A stretch of 64,000 nt of DNA from Fidelibacterota bacterium (GTDB taxonomy: Bacteria > Fidelibacterota > UBA8477 > JABMPR01): positions 78,636 to 142,635 of the forward strand of contig JAJRSW010000011.1 in assembly GCA_024278595.1 (NCBI GenBank), given 5' to 3'. Below are positions 18,941-27,941 of this stretch, piece after piece. The stretch's first letter is position 1. Each line of letters begins with the position of its first letter. Position numbers and translations under genes: made by a program. The notes below the pieces were generated by a model that ran no database searches, was not told where the DNA came from, and saw only the letters and a list, made by a program, of their open reading frames with translations.

Positions 18941-19133
18941 CTAATCTCCTCCAAAGTTTGATTTCCATATTAGTCACTTAAGACCATTTCAGCAAGCCTC
19001 CAAACCAGATAATTGATGGGCAAAAATTGGTGTAATGGCACTAATTTTCTCGGGGGAGATGTCCCGTCAGGGACAGAGGGGGGGTCCAGACAAGCTCGGA
19101 CGGGGACTTGATTTTAATTTTTTGAGTGAAAAT
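18941..19133. other. Intergenic region between divergent genes
   Basis: The stretch holds a short palindrome GTCCCGTCAGGGAC (19061-19074), followed by GGGGG-rich sequence and AT-rich sequence. It probably contains the promoter of the minus-strand surface protein. No gene is seen. Confidence 0.4.
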
Positions 19134-19335
19134 TGACACCTCCGCAAAAAGTCCCTCCCCCACACGATTGTCGGGATCTTCTACTCGCAGAGCACGTAGA
19201 GCGTTGCATTGAGCTAGCCGAAATGACGCAAAGTGTTGTTATTTATTGCTTTATGTGTGTTTGGCGCAAGTGGGTGTATTTAATGGTTATAGGGCATGTT
19301 TTGTGCTTTTCTAAATACTTTTTGCGAGGGCTTGA
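19134..19335. repeat. Repeat family 1, copy B (202 bp, inverted orientation)
   Basis: The left end TGACACCTCCGCAAAAAGT (19134-19152) is identical in layout to the copy A terminus. The right end (19317-19335) is ACTTTTTGCGAGGGCTTGA, which has drifted in its last bases. The interior matches copy A in reverse: the GTTGCATTGAG/CGAAATGACG block comes first and the ATTTAATGGTTATAGGG block last. Non-coding. Confidence 0.7.
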
Positions 19336-19443
19336 AAATTCTCATTATAAATTTTCATTTAAACATGTCTTATTCATTGGATTAAAAAGTCTTACCACTA
19401 AAATTGACAGCTAGATAATGCAAATTTCCGATACGAGGACACT

Positions 19444-20487
19444 ATGAGCATCACCCGCAGACAAATTTTACAGCTGGTGGGCGCCGGAATGGCTGCCACA
19501 CAAGTTCCCTTCGCCACAGCATCAGGCCTCTTTTCTAAAGCGACCCTCAAGCCCCCTCGTTTAAAAACCGGTGACACGGTTGGCCTAATCAATCCTGCCG
19601 GTGCCACTTTCCACCATGATGATGTGGCCATCGCTGAAGAAACCCTGGCCGCCCTGGACCTTAAAATGAAAGCAGGTGAGCATCTCCTGGACCGCTACGG
19701 CTATCTGGCCGGCACCGATCAGGCCCGGGCAGATGACGTGAATAGCATGTATGCCGATCCAGCTGTTAACGCCATCATCACCCTGCGTGGCGGATGGGGT
19801 TGCAACCGCATATTGGATTTATTGGATTATAAATCAATAGCCAAACATCCCAAGATCCTCATGGGCTATAGCGATATTACCAGTCTTTTGCTGGCCCTGA
19901 ATGCTAAAACTGGCCTGGTCACCTTCCACGGCCCTGTAGGCATCTCAACCTGGAATAAATACTCCACTGATTTTGTCAAACGCCTTTTGTTTGAAGCTCA
20001 AACCTTCAGCATGGAAAATCCCCAGGAGATCGGTGACAATCTGACCCAAACCGAGGACCGGATTCTGACCATTAATTCCGGGAAGGCTCGGGGGAAACTT
20101 CTGGGCGGAAATCTTTCGGTTTTCACCGCCATGGTGGGTTCAGATTACCTCCCTGATTTTAAAAATAATATTCTCTTTCTGGAAGAAGTGGGTGAAGATA
20201 TCTATCGCGTGGACCGGATGCTGACCCAGCTCAAATTGGCTGGTATTCTGGATGATCTCTCTGGCTTTGTTTTTGGCAAATGTAGTAAGTGTGGAGCTGG
20301 CGAAGGATACGGTTCACTCACTCTGGAAGAAGTGCTTGATGATCATATTAAACCACTGGGGATCCCCGCCTGGTACGGTTCCATGATCGGGCACATCAGC
20401 AATAAATTTACCATACCCCTGGGGATCGAAGCTGAAATAGATGCCAGTAAGGGTCGGATTACTTTATTGGAGCCAGCTGTTATATAG
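19444..20487 (+). CDS. ldcA: LD-carboxypeptidase (S66 family), Tat-exported
   Basis: The product is 347 aa, an S66 serine peptidase (muramoyltetrapeptide LD-carboxypeptidase) that trims the terminal D-Ala from tetrapeptides during murein recycling. The Ser-Glu-His triad is visible: S143 in MGYSDITSLL, E247/E248 in FLEEVGEDIYRVDRML and H317 in MIGHISNKF. The N-terminus SITRRQILQLVGAGMAATQ is a twin-arginine signal, so the enzyme is predicted to be exported folded. E. coli LdcA is cytoplasmic, so a periplasmic location is notable, though exported S66 members are common in Bacteroidota-like bacteria. It is monocistronic and flanked on both sides by repeats. Confidence 0.88.
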   Translation: MSITRRQILQLVGAGMAATQVPFATASGLFSKATLKPPRLKTGDTVGLINPAGATFHHDDVAIAEETLAALDLKMKAGEHLLDRYGYLAGTDQARADDVNSMYADPAVNAIITLRGGWGCNRILDLLDYKSIAKHPKILMGYSDITSLLLALNAKTGLVTFHGPVGISTWNKYSTDFVKRLLFEAQTFSMENPQEIGDNLTQTEDRILTINSGKARGKLLGGNLSVFTAMVGSDYLPDFKNNILFLEEVGEDIYRVDRMLTQLKLAGILDDLSGFVFGKCSKCGAGEGYGSLTLEEVLDDHIKPLGIPAWYGSMIGHISNKFTIPLGIEAEIDASKGRITLLEPAVI

Positions 20488-20500
20488 TGTCACAACTTTC

Positions 20501-20680
20501 TAGCCTGCATTATTCATGAATTATTGCCACGAAAACACTAAGCCACGAAGATTATTAAAGTTATGAACAAGTTCATTTTAAACAGAATTACTTGCATCTG
20601 TGAGTGATAATTTTTGCTAAGCATATATTTTTTAAAACTTTGTGCCTTCGTGACTTAGTGGCTATGAATTATTCAGGCTA
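20501..20680. repeat. Repeat family 2, copy 1 (180 bp)
   Basis: It begins TAGCCTGCATTATTCATGA (20501) and ends with the near reverse complement ATGAATTATTCAGGCTA (to 20680). Further inward, GCCACGAAAACACTAAGCC faces CGTGACTTAGTGGC. A 180-bp copy is at 27617-27796 and a third starts at 63876 and runs off the window. No coding potential. It lies just past the ldcA stop. Confidence 0.8.
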
Positions 20681-20683
20681 GGT

Positions 20684-20698
20684 GGGGATTCAATCCCC
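20684..20698. repeat. Short perfect palindrome next to yqgE, copy 1
   Basis: GGGGATTCAATCCCC is a perfect 7-bp stem around a central C. The same 15 bases occur at the other side of yqgE inside the longer palindrome at 21381-21407. No T-run follows. Confidence 0.5.
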
Positions 20699-20742
20699 GC
20701 TTAGATTTTCGAATACCATCCTAAAAATAACATGAGGAATTT

Positions 20743-21294
20743 TTAAGCCAGACCACCAGTTGTGGGTGCGATCTCGATCCCGAAACTTTGCATGGCCGAT
20801 TGCCACTTCTCCTGCTCATTGCCTTTAAAGACGAAATCCGGGGTCACTTCCTGAAACAACCAGTCACCATTCTCGATCTCACGCTCCAACTGACCCTTGC
20901 CCCAGCCCGCATACCCCAGCAGCATTTTAAAATACTGAGGGCCATCTCCAGCCTTGATGGCATCAATAATTGTGGAATTTGAGGTAAGTGAAAATTCAGC
21001 GTTCACCTGAATGGTCTCATCGGTTAAAAAGTCAGCACTGTGGAGTAAAAAGCCCCGTTCCAGATCAACAGGACCCCCAAAATGCACGGGTGAAATTACC
21101 TCACTGATAGCATCATCATTAACGATCAGGGTGGGGAATATTTCCTTAACTGATTCATCTTCAAACGACTTATTGATGATCAGTCCCATGGCCCCGTTTT
21201 CATCATGTTCACAGATAAAGACCAGGGATCGCCCAAAGTAGGGATCCGTCAGGTGGGGCATGGAAATGAGAATATGGCCCTTCATTGATGACAT
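20743..21294 (-). CDS. yqgE: YqgE/AlgH family protein
   Basis: The product is 183 aa and matches the YqgE/AlgH (DUF179) family from end to end. Signatures are KGHILISMPHLTDPYFGRSL (residues 5-24), VFICEHDENGAMGLIINK, VHFGGPVDLERGFLLH and LGYAGWGKGQLEREIENGDW. The molecular function of the family is unsettled; AlgH in Pseudomonas has been linked to alginate regulation. It is a cytoplasmic single-domain protein with normal length. The start is either M1 or M4, two codons later. It is bracketed by two copies of the GGGGATTCAATCCCC palindrome. Confidence 0.92.
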   Translation of the reverse strand: MSSMKGHILISMPHLTDPYFGRSLVFICEHDENGAMGLIINKSFEDESVKEIFPTLIVNDDAISEVISPVHFGGPVDLERGFLLHSADFLTDETIQVNAEFSLTSNSTIIDAIKAGDGPQYFKMLLGYAGWGKGQLEREIENGDWLFQEVTPDFVFKGNEQEKWQSAMQSFGIEIAPTTGGLA

Positions 21295-21380
21295 AACTAA
21301 AGGTAGGGTTTATTTTGGTATATTGCCAACATTGTAATTTAGTTAGGGAAAATTATTCCAGTGCGGGTGCATCGTATTGA

Positions 21381-21407
21381 CCAGGCGGGGATTCAATCCC
21401 CGCCTGG
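21381..21407. repeat. 27-bp perfect palindrome next to yqgE, copy 2
   Basis: A 13-bp stem (CCAGGCGGGGATT with its exact complement) encloses a single central C. It sits between the yqgE start and the acylase stop. It could act as a terminator-like hairpin for the acylase gene, but it lacks a T-run and shares its core with 20684-20698, so a REP-like palindromic repeat is more likely. Confidence 0.55.
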
Positions 21408-21421
21408 CAGGTCAATGACGC

Positions 21422-23782
21422 TCAATTTTTGGGTACTAACCGCAATTCCTGCACTTCACCCAGCTGCTCACGATCCAGATGAACATCCACATATTCTCCA
21501 GCAAGCCAGAGATCAACAAGGTCGGTATAGTGGTCCTGCATGGGCATTCCCACCTGCCCGGAGGCGTTGGCCATACGACTGTTGGAAGCATCCGCCATAT
21601 CGATGATCAAGCGCATGGAGGCCGTCATCTCAGCCATATATGGTTTGGTAAAAACGTGGGTGGCACGATTAACAGTTTCACCATCACCACCAAAAGGAAA
21701 GGGCCCATAGTTAAAGAATTTCTCGATGAGACCACCCTTGGCCTCGAAGGGATGATGGAAAACAATGTTATGGATCACGCCCCAGTCCCAGGTCGAATAG
21801 TCAGCTGTACCATATTGCTGTTCCAAACTGACCAATGCCTGATCAAATGCAGCCAGGAGGAGGTCATCTCTGGTCTCCACCCGGTCAGTTTCAATATTAT
21901 CAAACCAATGATAGGAATTGTCTGCCAGCATGGAGACCCACCGATTCATGGAGATATACCAGGTATCCAGATATTTTTCTGTGAGTTCCAAGCCCATATC
22001 ATCGACCCAGATGGAGCGTAAAAAGGTTTCCAGTGTTTCATGATAAATACTACCCTCAAAACCATTCTCATCTAACACATGATCCCAGTTTGCCAGGGCT
22101 TCCTGAATGTCTGCGTGAGCTTCAGGAATGATCGGAATCAGATATTTTAAAAACACAGGTGCCAGGTAGGATTGACGATCGAACTGAATGGCGGCCATAT
22201 CGTCCGCCGTTAGTTTTTCTTTGGATTTGAGTAGCTCCCGAATGCGCCTGGTGCGGTACTCCGGTGCATAGACCCCGGGCATGGGATAGGGGTAATCCTC
22301 ACCATAGGGCTCAGCATTAGCAGTAACGATTAGGCCACCGGCCGGGTTATAAATGTGGGGCATATCTTCAAACGGAATGTAGCCCTCCCAGTCATAATCA
22401 CCAGTGCTGCCAGGTACTGGAAAAATGCCAGAACCCTGCTTTCTCAAGGGCACTTTTCCGGCTCCATAATAACCGATATTACCAGCTACATCGGCATAGA
22501 CATAGTTTTGAGGCGCCGTGGAAAAATGCGCAACAGCCGCAGTGAACTCACCCCAATCTGAAGCATGGTTCAAGCGATAAAAGGCTTCCAGTTCTCCGTT
22601 GAAATGATGACCGGTCCAGGCCAAAGCCAGCACTTCTTCATCCTCCTTGATCACCGGACCGTGTATTGATCTGCGAATTTCTAATTCTTCAGTTCTAAAC
22701 CCGCTCTCCTCACTATCGTCTTTAATGAAAATGGTTTCTGGAATAACCTCAAAATCAAGCCAGTTCTCCTTATAAAGATACTGGTAAGGATTATCGGGGT
22801 TGACCTCTTCAATGAACAGGTCCTGGACATCGGGACCCATATTGGTCAAACCCCAGGCAATTTGACGATTATGACCGATGAGAGCAGTTGGCAAACCCGG
22901 AAAGAATCCGCCAGCGACATCCAGTCCAGGGGCTTTAAGATGTGCAAAATACCAGGGGCCGGGTAGGCGTGAGCCGTGCAAGTGGGGATCACTGCACAAG
23001 ATCGGTTTCCCTGAGGCAGAACGTTCACCCGAAACAACCCAGTTATTGGAACCACCATTGGTTCCCAGTAATTCTTTTAGTTTAACAGCCTGGGAGATGA
23101 GCTCCGCATCACCACTTGTTGGTGTCCCAAACTCATCCAGAAGCTTTAGGTGCTCAGCTGAATAGTAGGGAAATAATTCTGCAGCTTTTTCAAGCCCCAG
23201 CTTCTGGTTTAGCTGACGATAGATCAGTTCCATATCATAGTTATAGGACAACTGCCAGCTTTGCAGCTTGATGATGGCCAGCATATCCGCGATGGTCCAT
23301 AATGTGGGTGTATGACCCAACAGCCTGAACTCGATGGGCAGATCAGGGTCTGCCTTGATAAAACTATTAATTCCCTCCATAAAATAAGTCAGCATGGCCT
23401 GCACCTGAGGTGGGTTGCTATCAAACAAGCCCTGAGCATCCCGGGGTCGCAGCATGATGCGGCGCAGGAACCTGTCAGACTTCAGCATTGATTCACCCAG
23501 GATCTCACTGAGACTACCGTTTCCGGCTGCGCGCAGGAATTCCATCTGGAACAGACGGTCCTGGGCCATGGCATACCCCAGAGCGAAATAGGCATCTGTT
23601 TCAGTCCTGGCAAAGATATGGGGAATGCCGGCTTGATCTCTCAAAATGGAGACCTCATTATCCAGACCCTTTAACTGGACGGTCCCTGCATGCTCTGGAA
23701 TACCGATTTTTAAATAATGATTCAGATACGCCGCACCCAATAACAGAATTACAACGATCCCGATGATGATTTTTTTGATCAT
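21422..23782 (-). CDS. Penicillin acylase family protein (Ntn-hydrolase)
   Basis: The product is 786 aa, a member of the penicillin G acylase/cephalosporin acylase/AHL acylase family (peptidase S45). These are made as a precursor that cleaves itself to expose an N-terminal serine. The N-terminus has a membrane or signal segment (IIIGIVVILLLGAAYLNHYL). The alpha part contains the DQAGIPHIFARTETDAYFALGYA motif region. The spacer ends before GGSNNWVV, giving nucleophile S245, and the beta part follows with SDPHLHGSRLPGPW and GLPTALIGHNRQIAWGLTN. It is probably periplasmic. The natural substrate could be an N-acyl amino acid, a peptide-like amide or an acyl-homoserine lactone; nothing in the context decides. 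Confidence 0.85.
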   Translation of the reverse strand: MIKKIIIGIVVILLLGAAYLNHYLKIGIPEHAGTVQLKGLDNEVSILRDQAGIPHIFARTETDAYFALGYAMAQDRLFQMEFLRAAGNGSLSEILGESMLKSDRFLRRIMLRPRDAQGLFDSNPPQVQAMLTYFMEGINSFIKADPDLPIEFRLLGHTPTLWTIADMLAIIKLQSWQLSYNYDMELIYRQLNQKLGLEKAAELFPYYSAEHLKLLDEFGTPTSGDAELISQAVKLKELLGTNGGSNNWVVSGERSASGKPILCSDPHLHGSRLPGPWYFAHLKAPGLDVAGGFFPGLPTALIGHNRQIAWGLTNMGPDVQDLFIEEVNPDNPYQYLYKENWLDFEVIPETIFIKDDSEESGFRTEELEIRRSIHGPVIKEDEEVLALAWTGHHFNGELEAFYRLNHASDWGEFTAAVAHFSTAPQNYVYADVAGNIGYYGAGKVPLRKQGSGIFPVPGSTGDYDWEGYIPFEDMPHIYNPAGGLIVTANAEPYGEDYPYPMPGVYAPEYRTRRIRELLKSKEKLTADDMAAIQFDRQSYLAPVFLKYLIPIIPEAHADIQEALANWDHVLDENGFEGSIYHETLETFLRSIWVDDMGLELTEKYLDTWYISMNRWVSMLADNSYHWFDNIETDRVETRDDLLLAAFDQALVSLEQQYGTADYSTWDWGVIHNIVFHHPFEAKGGLIEKFFNYGPFPFGGDGETVNRATHVFTKPYMAEMTASMRLIIDMADASNSRMANASGQVGMPMQDHYTDLVDLWLAGEYVDVHLDREQLGEVQELRLVPKN

Positions 23783-23892
23783 GACAGCCCCTTATAAATT
23801 TTTGTTTTTTTATTGGATATAGATTAGTTGAATACAGACTTGAAATGAAATGGTTTTTCAGTAATACAGTAGAGTCGTAGTATGCTACGCCT

Positions 23893-25011
23893 CTACCTTG
23901 CACAGCCTAACACCCCAGCTACTTTCTCCGCCAGTGACAAATAGGTCGTCAGCTTTCCCCCAAAAACATGCAACAGCTTTGTATCACCTCGTGTATGAAG
24001 ATCCAGCTTGTACTCACGACTGACATCAGACATCTGACCTTTTTTCCGGACCAGGGGTCGTACGCCGATATAAATATCCCGCACATCCTCTCGCCGAAAT
24101 TGATGATCGGTCTTTAAATAGGCATTCACCTGATTCAGCAGGTACTGGATATCTTCCTCCTGATCCTGGAGCTCATCCATGCTGCAGTTTTCTTCCCGTT
24201 CAGTCGTCCCAATTAAAGTGTGATCGTTTTCTGGCTCGGGAATAATAAAGAAGATACGCTTTTCCCGGGTTTGCATGAACATGAGTTCCGGCACGACCAG
24301 ACCCTCAAAGATCAGATGGATTCCACTCACTTTTCGGATCTGGAATTTGGCAGGAAGATTATATTGTTTGTTTACCTCATCGATCCAGGGGCCGGTAGCA
24401 TTGACCAAAACGGTGCTGCAAAACTTTCCGGCAGATGATTCGATCAGAAAACCATTATCATCCCAATTAACACTTTCAACTTTACAGTGTACCAGGACGG
24501 TTCCACCCAACTCCTGGAAATCGTCAGCGACCCGGCGGGTCAATTCACTATCGTGAGTCTTGCCATCCACATAAGAGAGTACCGAACTCAGATCTTTCTC
24601 AGAAAAGGCCGGAAAGCGGCGCTTGAATTCTGCCACATCTTCCTTCCGGGATTTTCCGGCTGATCTGGTTCCAGATAGCCGGTCATACATCCACAAGCCC
24701 AGTCGGATCATCCAGGCTGGACGGGGACTGCTTTTGTAGATGGGCAGGAAGAATCTTTTGTATTCAACCAGATCGGGGTATTTCTCCACCAATCGCTTTC
24801 GGTCGCGGAGAGATTCATGGACCAGATGAAGCTGGCCGGTTTCCAGATAGCGCAGTCCTCCATGGATCAGTCGAGATGATTTTGAAGAGGTCCCCTGCCC
24901 CACTCCAGCTTTGTCCAGCAATAGGACCTGTTTCCCTGCTCGAGCCAGATTCTCAGCTATACCACAGCCGTTAATACCAGCACCGAGTACGATGACATCA
25001 AAAGTCTGCAT
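23893..25011 (-). CDS. glpD: FAD-dependent glycerol-3-phosphate dehydrogenase, short form
   Basis: The product is 372 aa. It begins with the FAD dinucleotide fold VIVLGAGINGCGIAENLARAG and has the GlpD signatures SSKSSRLIHGGLRYLE (residues about 43-58), GPWIDEVN and GTTEREEN. The protein ends right after HVFGGKLTTYLSLAEKVAG. Standard GlpD is about 500 aa, with a C-terminal helical domain of about 120 residues after this point, so this is a catalytic-domain-only version. It oxidises glycerol 3-phosphate to dihydroxyacetone phosphate and passes electrons to quinone. The missing domain could change membrane binding or regulation. Its stop region overlaps a small hairpin (about 23872-23895). Confidence 0.82.
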   Translation of the reverse strand: MQTFDVIVLGAGINGCGIAENLARAGKQVLLLDKAGVGQGTSSKSSRLIHGGLRYLETGQLHLVHESLRDRKRLVEKYPDLVEYKRFFLPIYKSSPRPAWMIRLGLWMYDRLSGTRSAGKSRKEDVAEFKRRFPAFSEKDLSSVLSYVDGKTHDSELTRRVADDFQELGGTVLVHCKVESVNWDDNGFLIESSAGKFCSTVLVNATGPWIDEVNKQYNLPAKFQIRKVSGIHLIFEGLVVPELMFMQTREKRIFFIIPEPENDHTLIGTTEREENCSMDELQDQEEDIQYLLNQVNAYLKTDHQFRREDVRDIYIGVRPLVRKKGQMSDVSREYKLDLHTRGDTKLLHVFGGKLTTYLSLAEKVAGVLGCAR

Positions 25012-25046
25012 GGTGGAAAGATAACACTACGAATTGATTTTATTAA

Positions 25047-25144
25047 TAGTCTTTCTGAACGAGTGAAACGCAGTGAAGAATCTCCTGGTTTCAGGCAGTG
25101 CGTCACAGTCAAACGGGGATCCTGCGTTCCACTCAGGAAGACTA
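25047..25144. repeat. Repeat family 3, copy 2 (98 bp)
   Basis: The ends are TAGTCTTTCTGAACGAGTG (25047 on) and CACTCAGGAAGACTA (to 25144). Inward of these, CGCAGTGAAGAATCTCC faces GGGGATCCTGCGTT. It lies between the glpD start and the USP stop. Non-coding. Confidence 0.7.
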
Positions 25145-25174
25145 TTCTAAAATGCTTTCACCTAATTTACAGTC

Positions 25175-26059
25175 TTATTTAACAACCAAAATTGGAGTGT
25201 TGGACCGTTTCAAAGTCTGGATCGGTTTGGATCCAAAAAACAGTTTCTTCAAGGGGGTCGCCCGCGAGGCACCCATAATAATGATGTGATCATCCCTGGC
25301 GAAATCCACAAAAGTGGCAACTGGATCACCTGTAAGAAAAAATTGTTCAACAGGAATATCATGCTTCTCAAGGTATGCTTTGGCTTTTTCGGCTGCCCCG
25401 GAATAGCCAGAGCCAAAACGCTTGGTCTTGCTTACCGTCAGTGTGCGGACTTCCCATTGCTCAGTTTTAGCAATCTCAGCCCCAAATCTGACTGATCGCT
25501 TGGTCGCTTCAGAATCATCGACCAGAAGTAATAATTTATATTTTTTCTCGAGATCCATTCCCCGGGCAATAAAAACAGATGAGGGTAGGTACTGGATCAG
25601 ATCATGCGCCATATTTCGCGTGCCCTGACTACCGCCAATGATCGTCAAGGCGTAGTCATCCAGCCGCAACTCTTCCCGCAGTTCCTGAATGAGCTCACCC
25701 TCTCTCAGGGTTAATTCGACCTGGCACCCAACTGTGGTGGGCAGGATCATCTTAAACCGGTTATGCTCCTGTTTGATATGTTCTGGATTGAATTCAGCCG
25801 ACTTTAGTTCATCATTTTCCGGGCAGATCTGCTGCAATTCTTTAAAGGCCCACTCCAGGACTTCGATTCCCGGATGATATATATTCCATTTAGCCAGATT
25901 TTCTCGAGATAGATCCAGCGGACCCTCTTCCAATCCTTTATGCTTTGTACCTACATAGACAACATTAAGCTCGGCGTTAAAAGCCTGGGAGATAATGGCT
26001 CCCGCCTTCAATGTGGGACCGGAATACTTGCTGCTGCTGATGGCTAATAGAAATTTCAT
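25175..26059 (-). CDS. Tandem universal stress protein (copy A)
   Basis: The product is 294 aa with two USP domains: residues about 1-145 (KFLLAISSSKYSGPTLKAG to IIGGSQGTRN) and about 165-294 (YKLLLLVDDSEATKRSVRFG to the end). The C-terminal signature GASRATPLKKLFFGSKP has the spacing of the ATP-binding loop, but the second glycine of GxxG is replaced, so nucleotide binding is uncertain. It is very similar to the protein at 27942-28859. It follows an SLC13 permease gene on the same strand, 143 nt downstream, in the same order as the second copy. A role in regulating the permease is plausible but not shown. Confidence 0.8.
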   Translation of the reverse strand: MKFLLAISSSKYSGPTLKAGAIISQAFNAELNVVYVGTKHKGLEEGPLDLSRENLAKWNIYHPGIEVLEWAFKELQQICPENDELKSAEFNPEHIKQEHNRFKMILPTTVGCQVELTLREGELIQELREELRLDDYALTIIGGSQGTRNMAHDLIQYLPSSVFIARGMDLEKKYKLLLLVDDSEATKRSVRFGAEIAKTEQWEVRTLTVSKTKRFGSGYSGAAEKAKAYLEKHDIPVEQFFLTGDPVATFVDFARDDHIIIMGASRATPLKKLFFGSKPIQTLKRSNTPILVVK

Positions 26060-26119
26060 GCTTTATTCCTCGACAGTCCTTAAACCTTTGAAACGGCTTA
26101 ATAAGTAAAAGGGTTTCAT

Positions 26120-26145
26120 TAATCCACGACCTAAGTCGTGGATTA
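26120..26145. repeat. Perfect hairpin between SLC13 permease A and USP A
   Basis: TAATCCACGAC pairs exactly with GTCGTGGATTA around a CTAA loop. This 11-bp stem is without a T-run on the minus strand. It may attenuate read-through from the permease into the USP gene or be a palindromic repeat. Confidence 0.5.
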
Positions 26146-26202
26146 CTAAGAGTTTATTCAACGGTTTTATTAATCAACATGGATATCCTCAAATTAGATA
26201 AT

Positions 26203-27606
26203 TCAATGTACGACTGGCCACCAGAGTAATGCAACAAGCATTAATGATAACACAGACATGATGGCCATTTTCCAACCCGCCCGTAAAAAATCCGGCGCTT
26301 TCACCAGACCGCTGGAATAAATAATGGTACAGGCTGGCGCAGCAACTGCAGTGAAATAACCAAAGGCAGAGGCGATTACCGAGGCCAATCCTAATAAGAT
26401 GGGATCACCCCCCAGATTCAGGACCACCGGACCAACTACTGCAACTGTGGCAGAACTACTCAAAAGATTGGACATGATACCACTCAGGGCTACCGACACA
26501 ACTGCTCGCAAGGCATCAATATTGGGAATCACACTTTGCAGGAATCCGACGCTGAGTTCGGCTAGCCAGGCTGCTCCTCCAGTATTCTTCATCTGGACAC
26601 CAATGGATATTGTTGCCCCGAAAAGCAGGACGACCCCCCAATTCACACCTGAGTTCAGATCTTTCCATGAGACCAAACCAAAGGCCATATAGAGGAATAT
26701 CCCAATGAGTGCGATATTTCCCAGACCATAGTCCTCGCTCAGGGTCATCCAACTCAGCAGAATCAGTGCAAATAATGCCACGGTCAAAATCTCCCGCGCA
26801 GTGGTCTTCCCGGCATGAGCCACCTCCACCAACAATCGTCGCACAGCTGTATCCAACACCCGCGTTTCTGGCGGGAAAGTTTTCAAAATAATGAAAGCAG
26901 TGATGGGTATTTCAATGAGCACCATGGGATAGACCATCTTCATCCATTGCAGATAGCTCAAACTGCCTGACCCGAATTCGGCCCAATAGTTCATCATGAT
27001 CACATTCCGCCCACCGCCGCTGGGTGTGCCAATGGATCCAACGGTCGCTCCATAAGCAATGGAAAATAAAAGTGCTGCCGTCAATCCCGAACTTGACTTA
27101 CCAGACCTGGGTGTGAACCGGATCAGTGTCAAGGCTACTGGCAACATCATGGCGGTTACCATGTGAGGACCCACAAAACTGGAGAGGATGGCTGAGATAG
27201 CCGTAAAGCCGGCCACAATTCTCCAGGTTTGATTGCCTGTGATCCTGATAATGCCCAGGGCCATGCGTTTATCCAGACCCTGACTGACAATAGCCACCGC
27301 CAGCATGAGTGAGCCCATGATAAAGAACACAGCGTCATTCATGAAATAACTTCCCACTTCGTTAGGTGTGCTACCTCCAATGATCACCTGCCAGAAGATC
27401 AGTTGCAGGGCGATGGCCGGCAAAGGCACTGGCTCTTTCAGGATCAGGATCAAGGTCATTAGAATGATAATTAGAATATGATAGCCTTCTAAGCTTAAGC
27501 CTGTGGGACCCGGGACGAAATGATAGAGCACAGCACCCAGGGAAAAGGCGATCAGGAGCCAACGTTTCTGTTGAAGCCAAAAGATCATATCAGCTGAAAT
27601 ACGCAT
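26203..27606 (-). CDS. SLC13/DASS-type anion permease (copy A)
   Basis: The product is 467 aa, an inner-membrane transporter with about 11-12 predicted helices. It belongs to the divalent anion:Na+ symporter superfamily (citrate, succinate, sulfate and related substrates). Visible are two related halves, with IAYGATVGSIGTPSGGGRNV in the first and NLLSSSATVAVVGPVVLNLG in the second. These occupy the positions of the two hairpin motifs that bind Na+ and carboxylate in DASS proteins. Substrate cannot be read from sequence; dicarboxylate uptake would suit the fumarase and 2-oxoglutarate enzymes nearby. It is about as long as its paralogue at 28856-30259 and clearly the product of duplication. Confidence 0.82.
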   Translation of the reverse strand: MRISADMIFWLQQKRWLLIAFSLGAVLYHFVPGPTGLSLEGYHILIIILMTLILILKEPVPLPAIALQLIFWQVIIGGSTPNEVGSYFMNDAVFFIMGSLMLAVAIVSQGLDKRMALGIIRITGNQTWRIVAGFTAISAILSSFVGPHMVTAMMLPVALTLIRFTPRSGKSSSGLTAALLFSIAYGATVGSIGTPSGGGRNVIMMNYWAEFGSGSLSYLQWMKMVYPMVLIEIPITAFIILKTFPPETRVLDTAVRRLLVEVAHAGKTTAREILTVALFALILLSWMTLSEDYGLGNIALIGIFLYMAFGLVSWKDLNSGVNWGVVLLFGATISIGVQMKNTGGAAWLAELSVGFLQSVIPNIDALRAVVSVALSGIMSNLLSSSATVAVVGPVVLNLGGDPILLGLASVIASAFGYFTAVAAPACTIIYSSGLVKAPDFLRAGWKMAIMSVLSLMLVALLWWPVVH

Positions 27607-27616
27607 GCGGAAAGGC

Positions 27617-27796
27617 TAACCTGCATTATTCATGAATTATTGCCACGAAGACACTAAGCTACGAAGATTATTAAAGTTATGAGCAAGGTCATTTTAAACA
27701 GAATTATTTGCATCTGTGAGTGATAATTTTTGATAAGCCTATATTATTTAAAACTTTGGGTCTTCATGACTTAGTGGCTATGAATTATTCAGGCTA
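27617..27796. repeat. Repeat family 2, copy 2 (180 bp)
   Basis: It has the same length and the same inverted ends as 20501-20680 (TAACCTGCATTATTCATGA at the left, ATGAATTATTCAGGCTA at the right). Internal changes are scattered point differences. It separates the two permease-USP modules. Non-coding; 27797-27941 shows nothing else. Confidence 0.8.
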
Positions 27797-27941
27797 ATAA
27801 GCCCGGTTGGTTTTTAATGTATCTGTCTGCAGGATGTGGCTGAGTACTTCAAGCTCAGTGACCACCTGCCAAAGCCTGTTTGAAGGATTGACCCAGGGTT
27901 TTGGTGGAGCAAATCTTAAAATTGGTGGCAGCATGGGAGTA

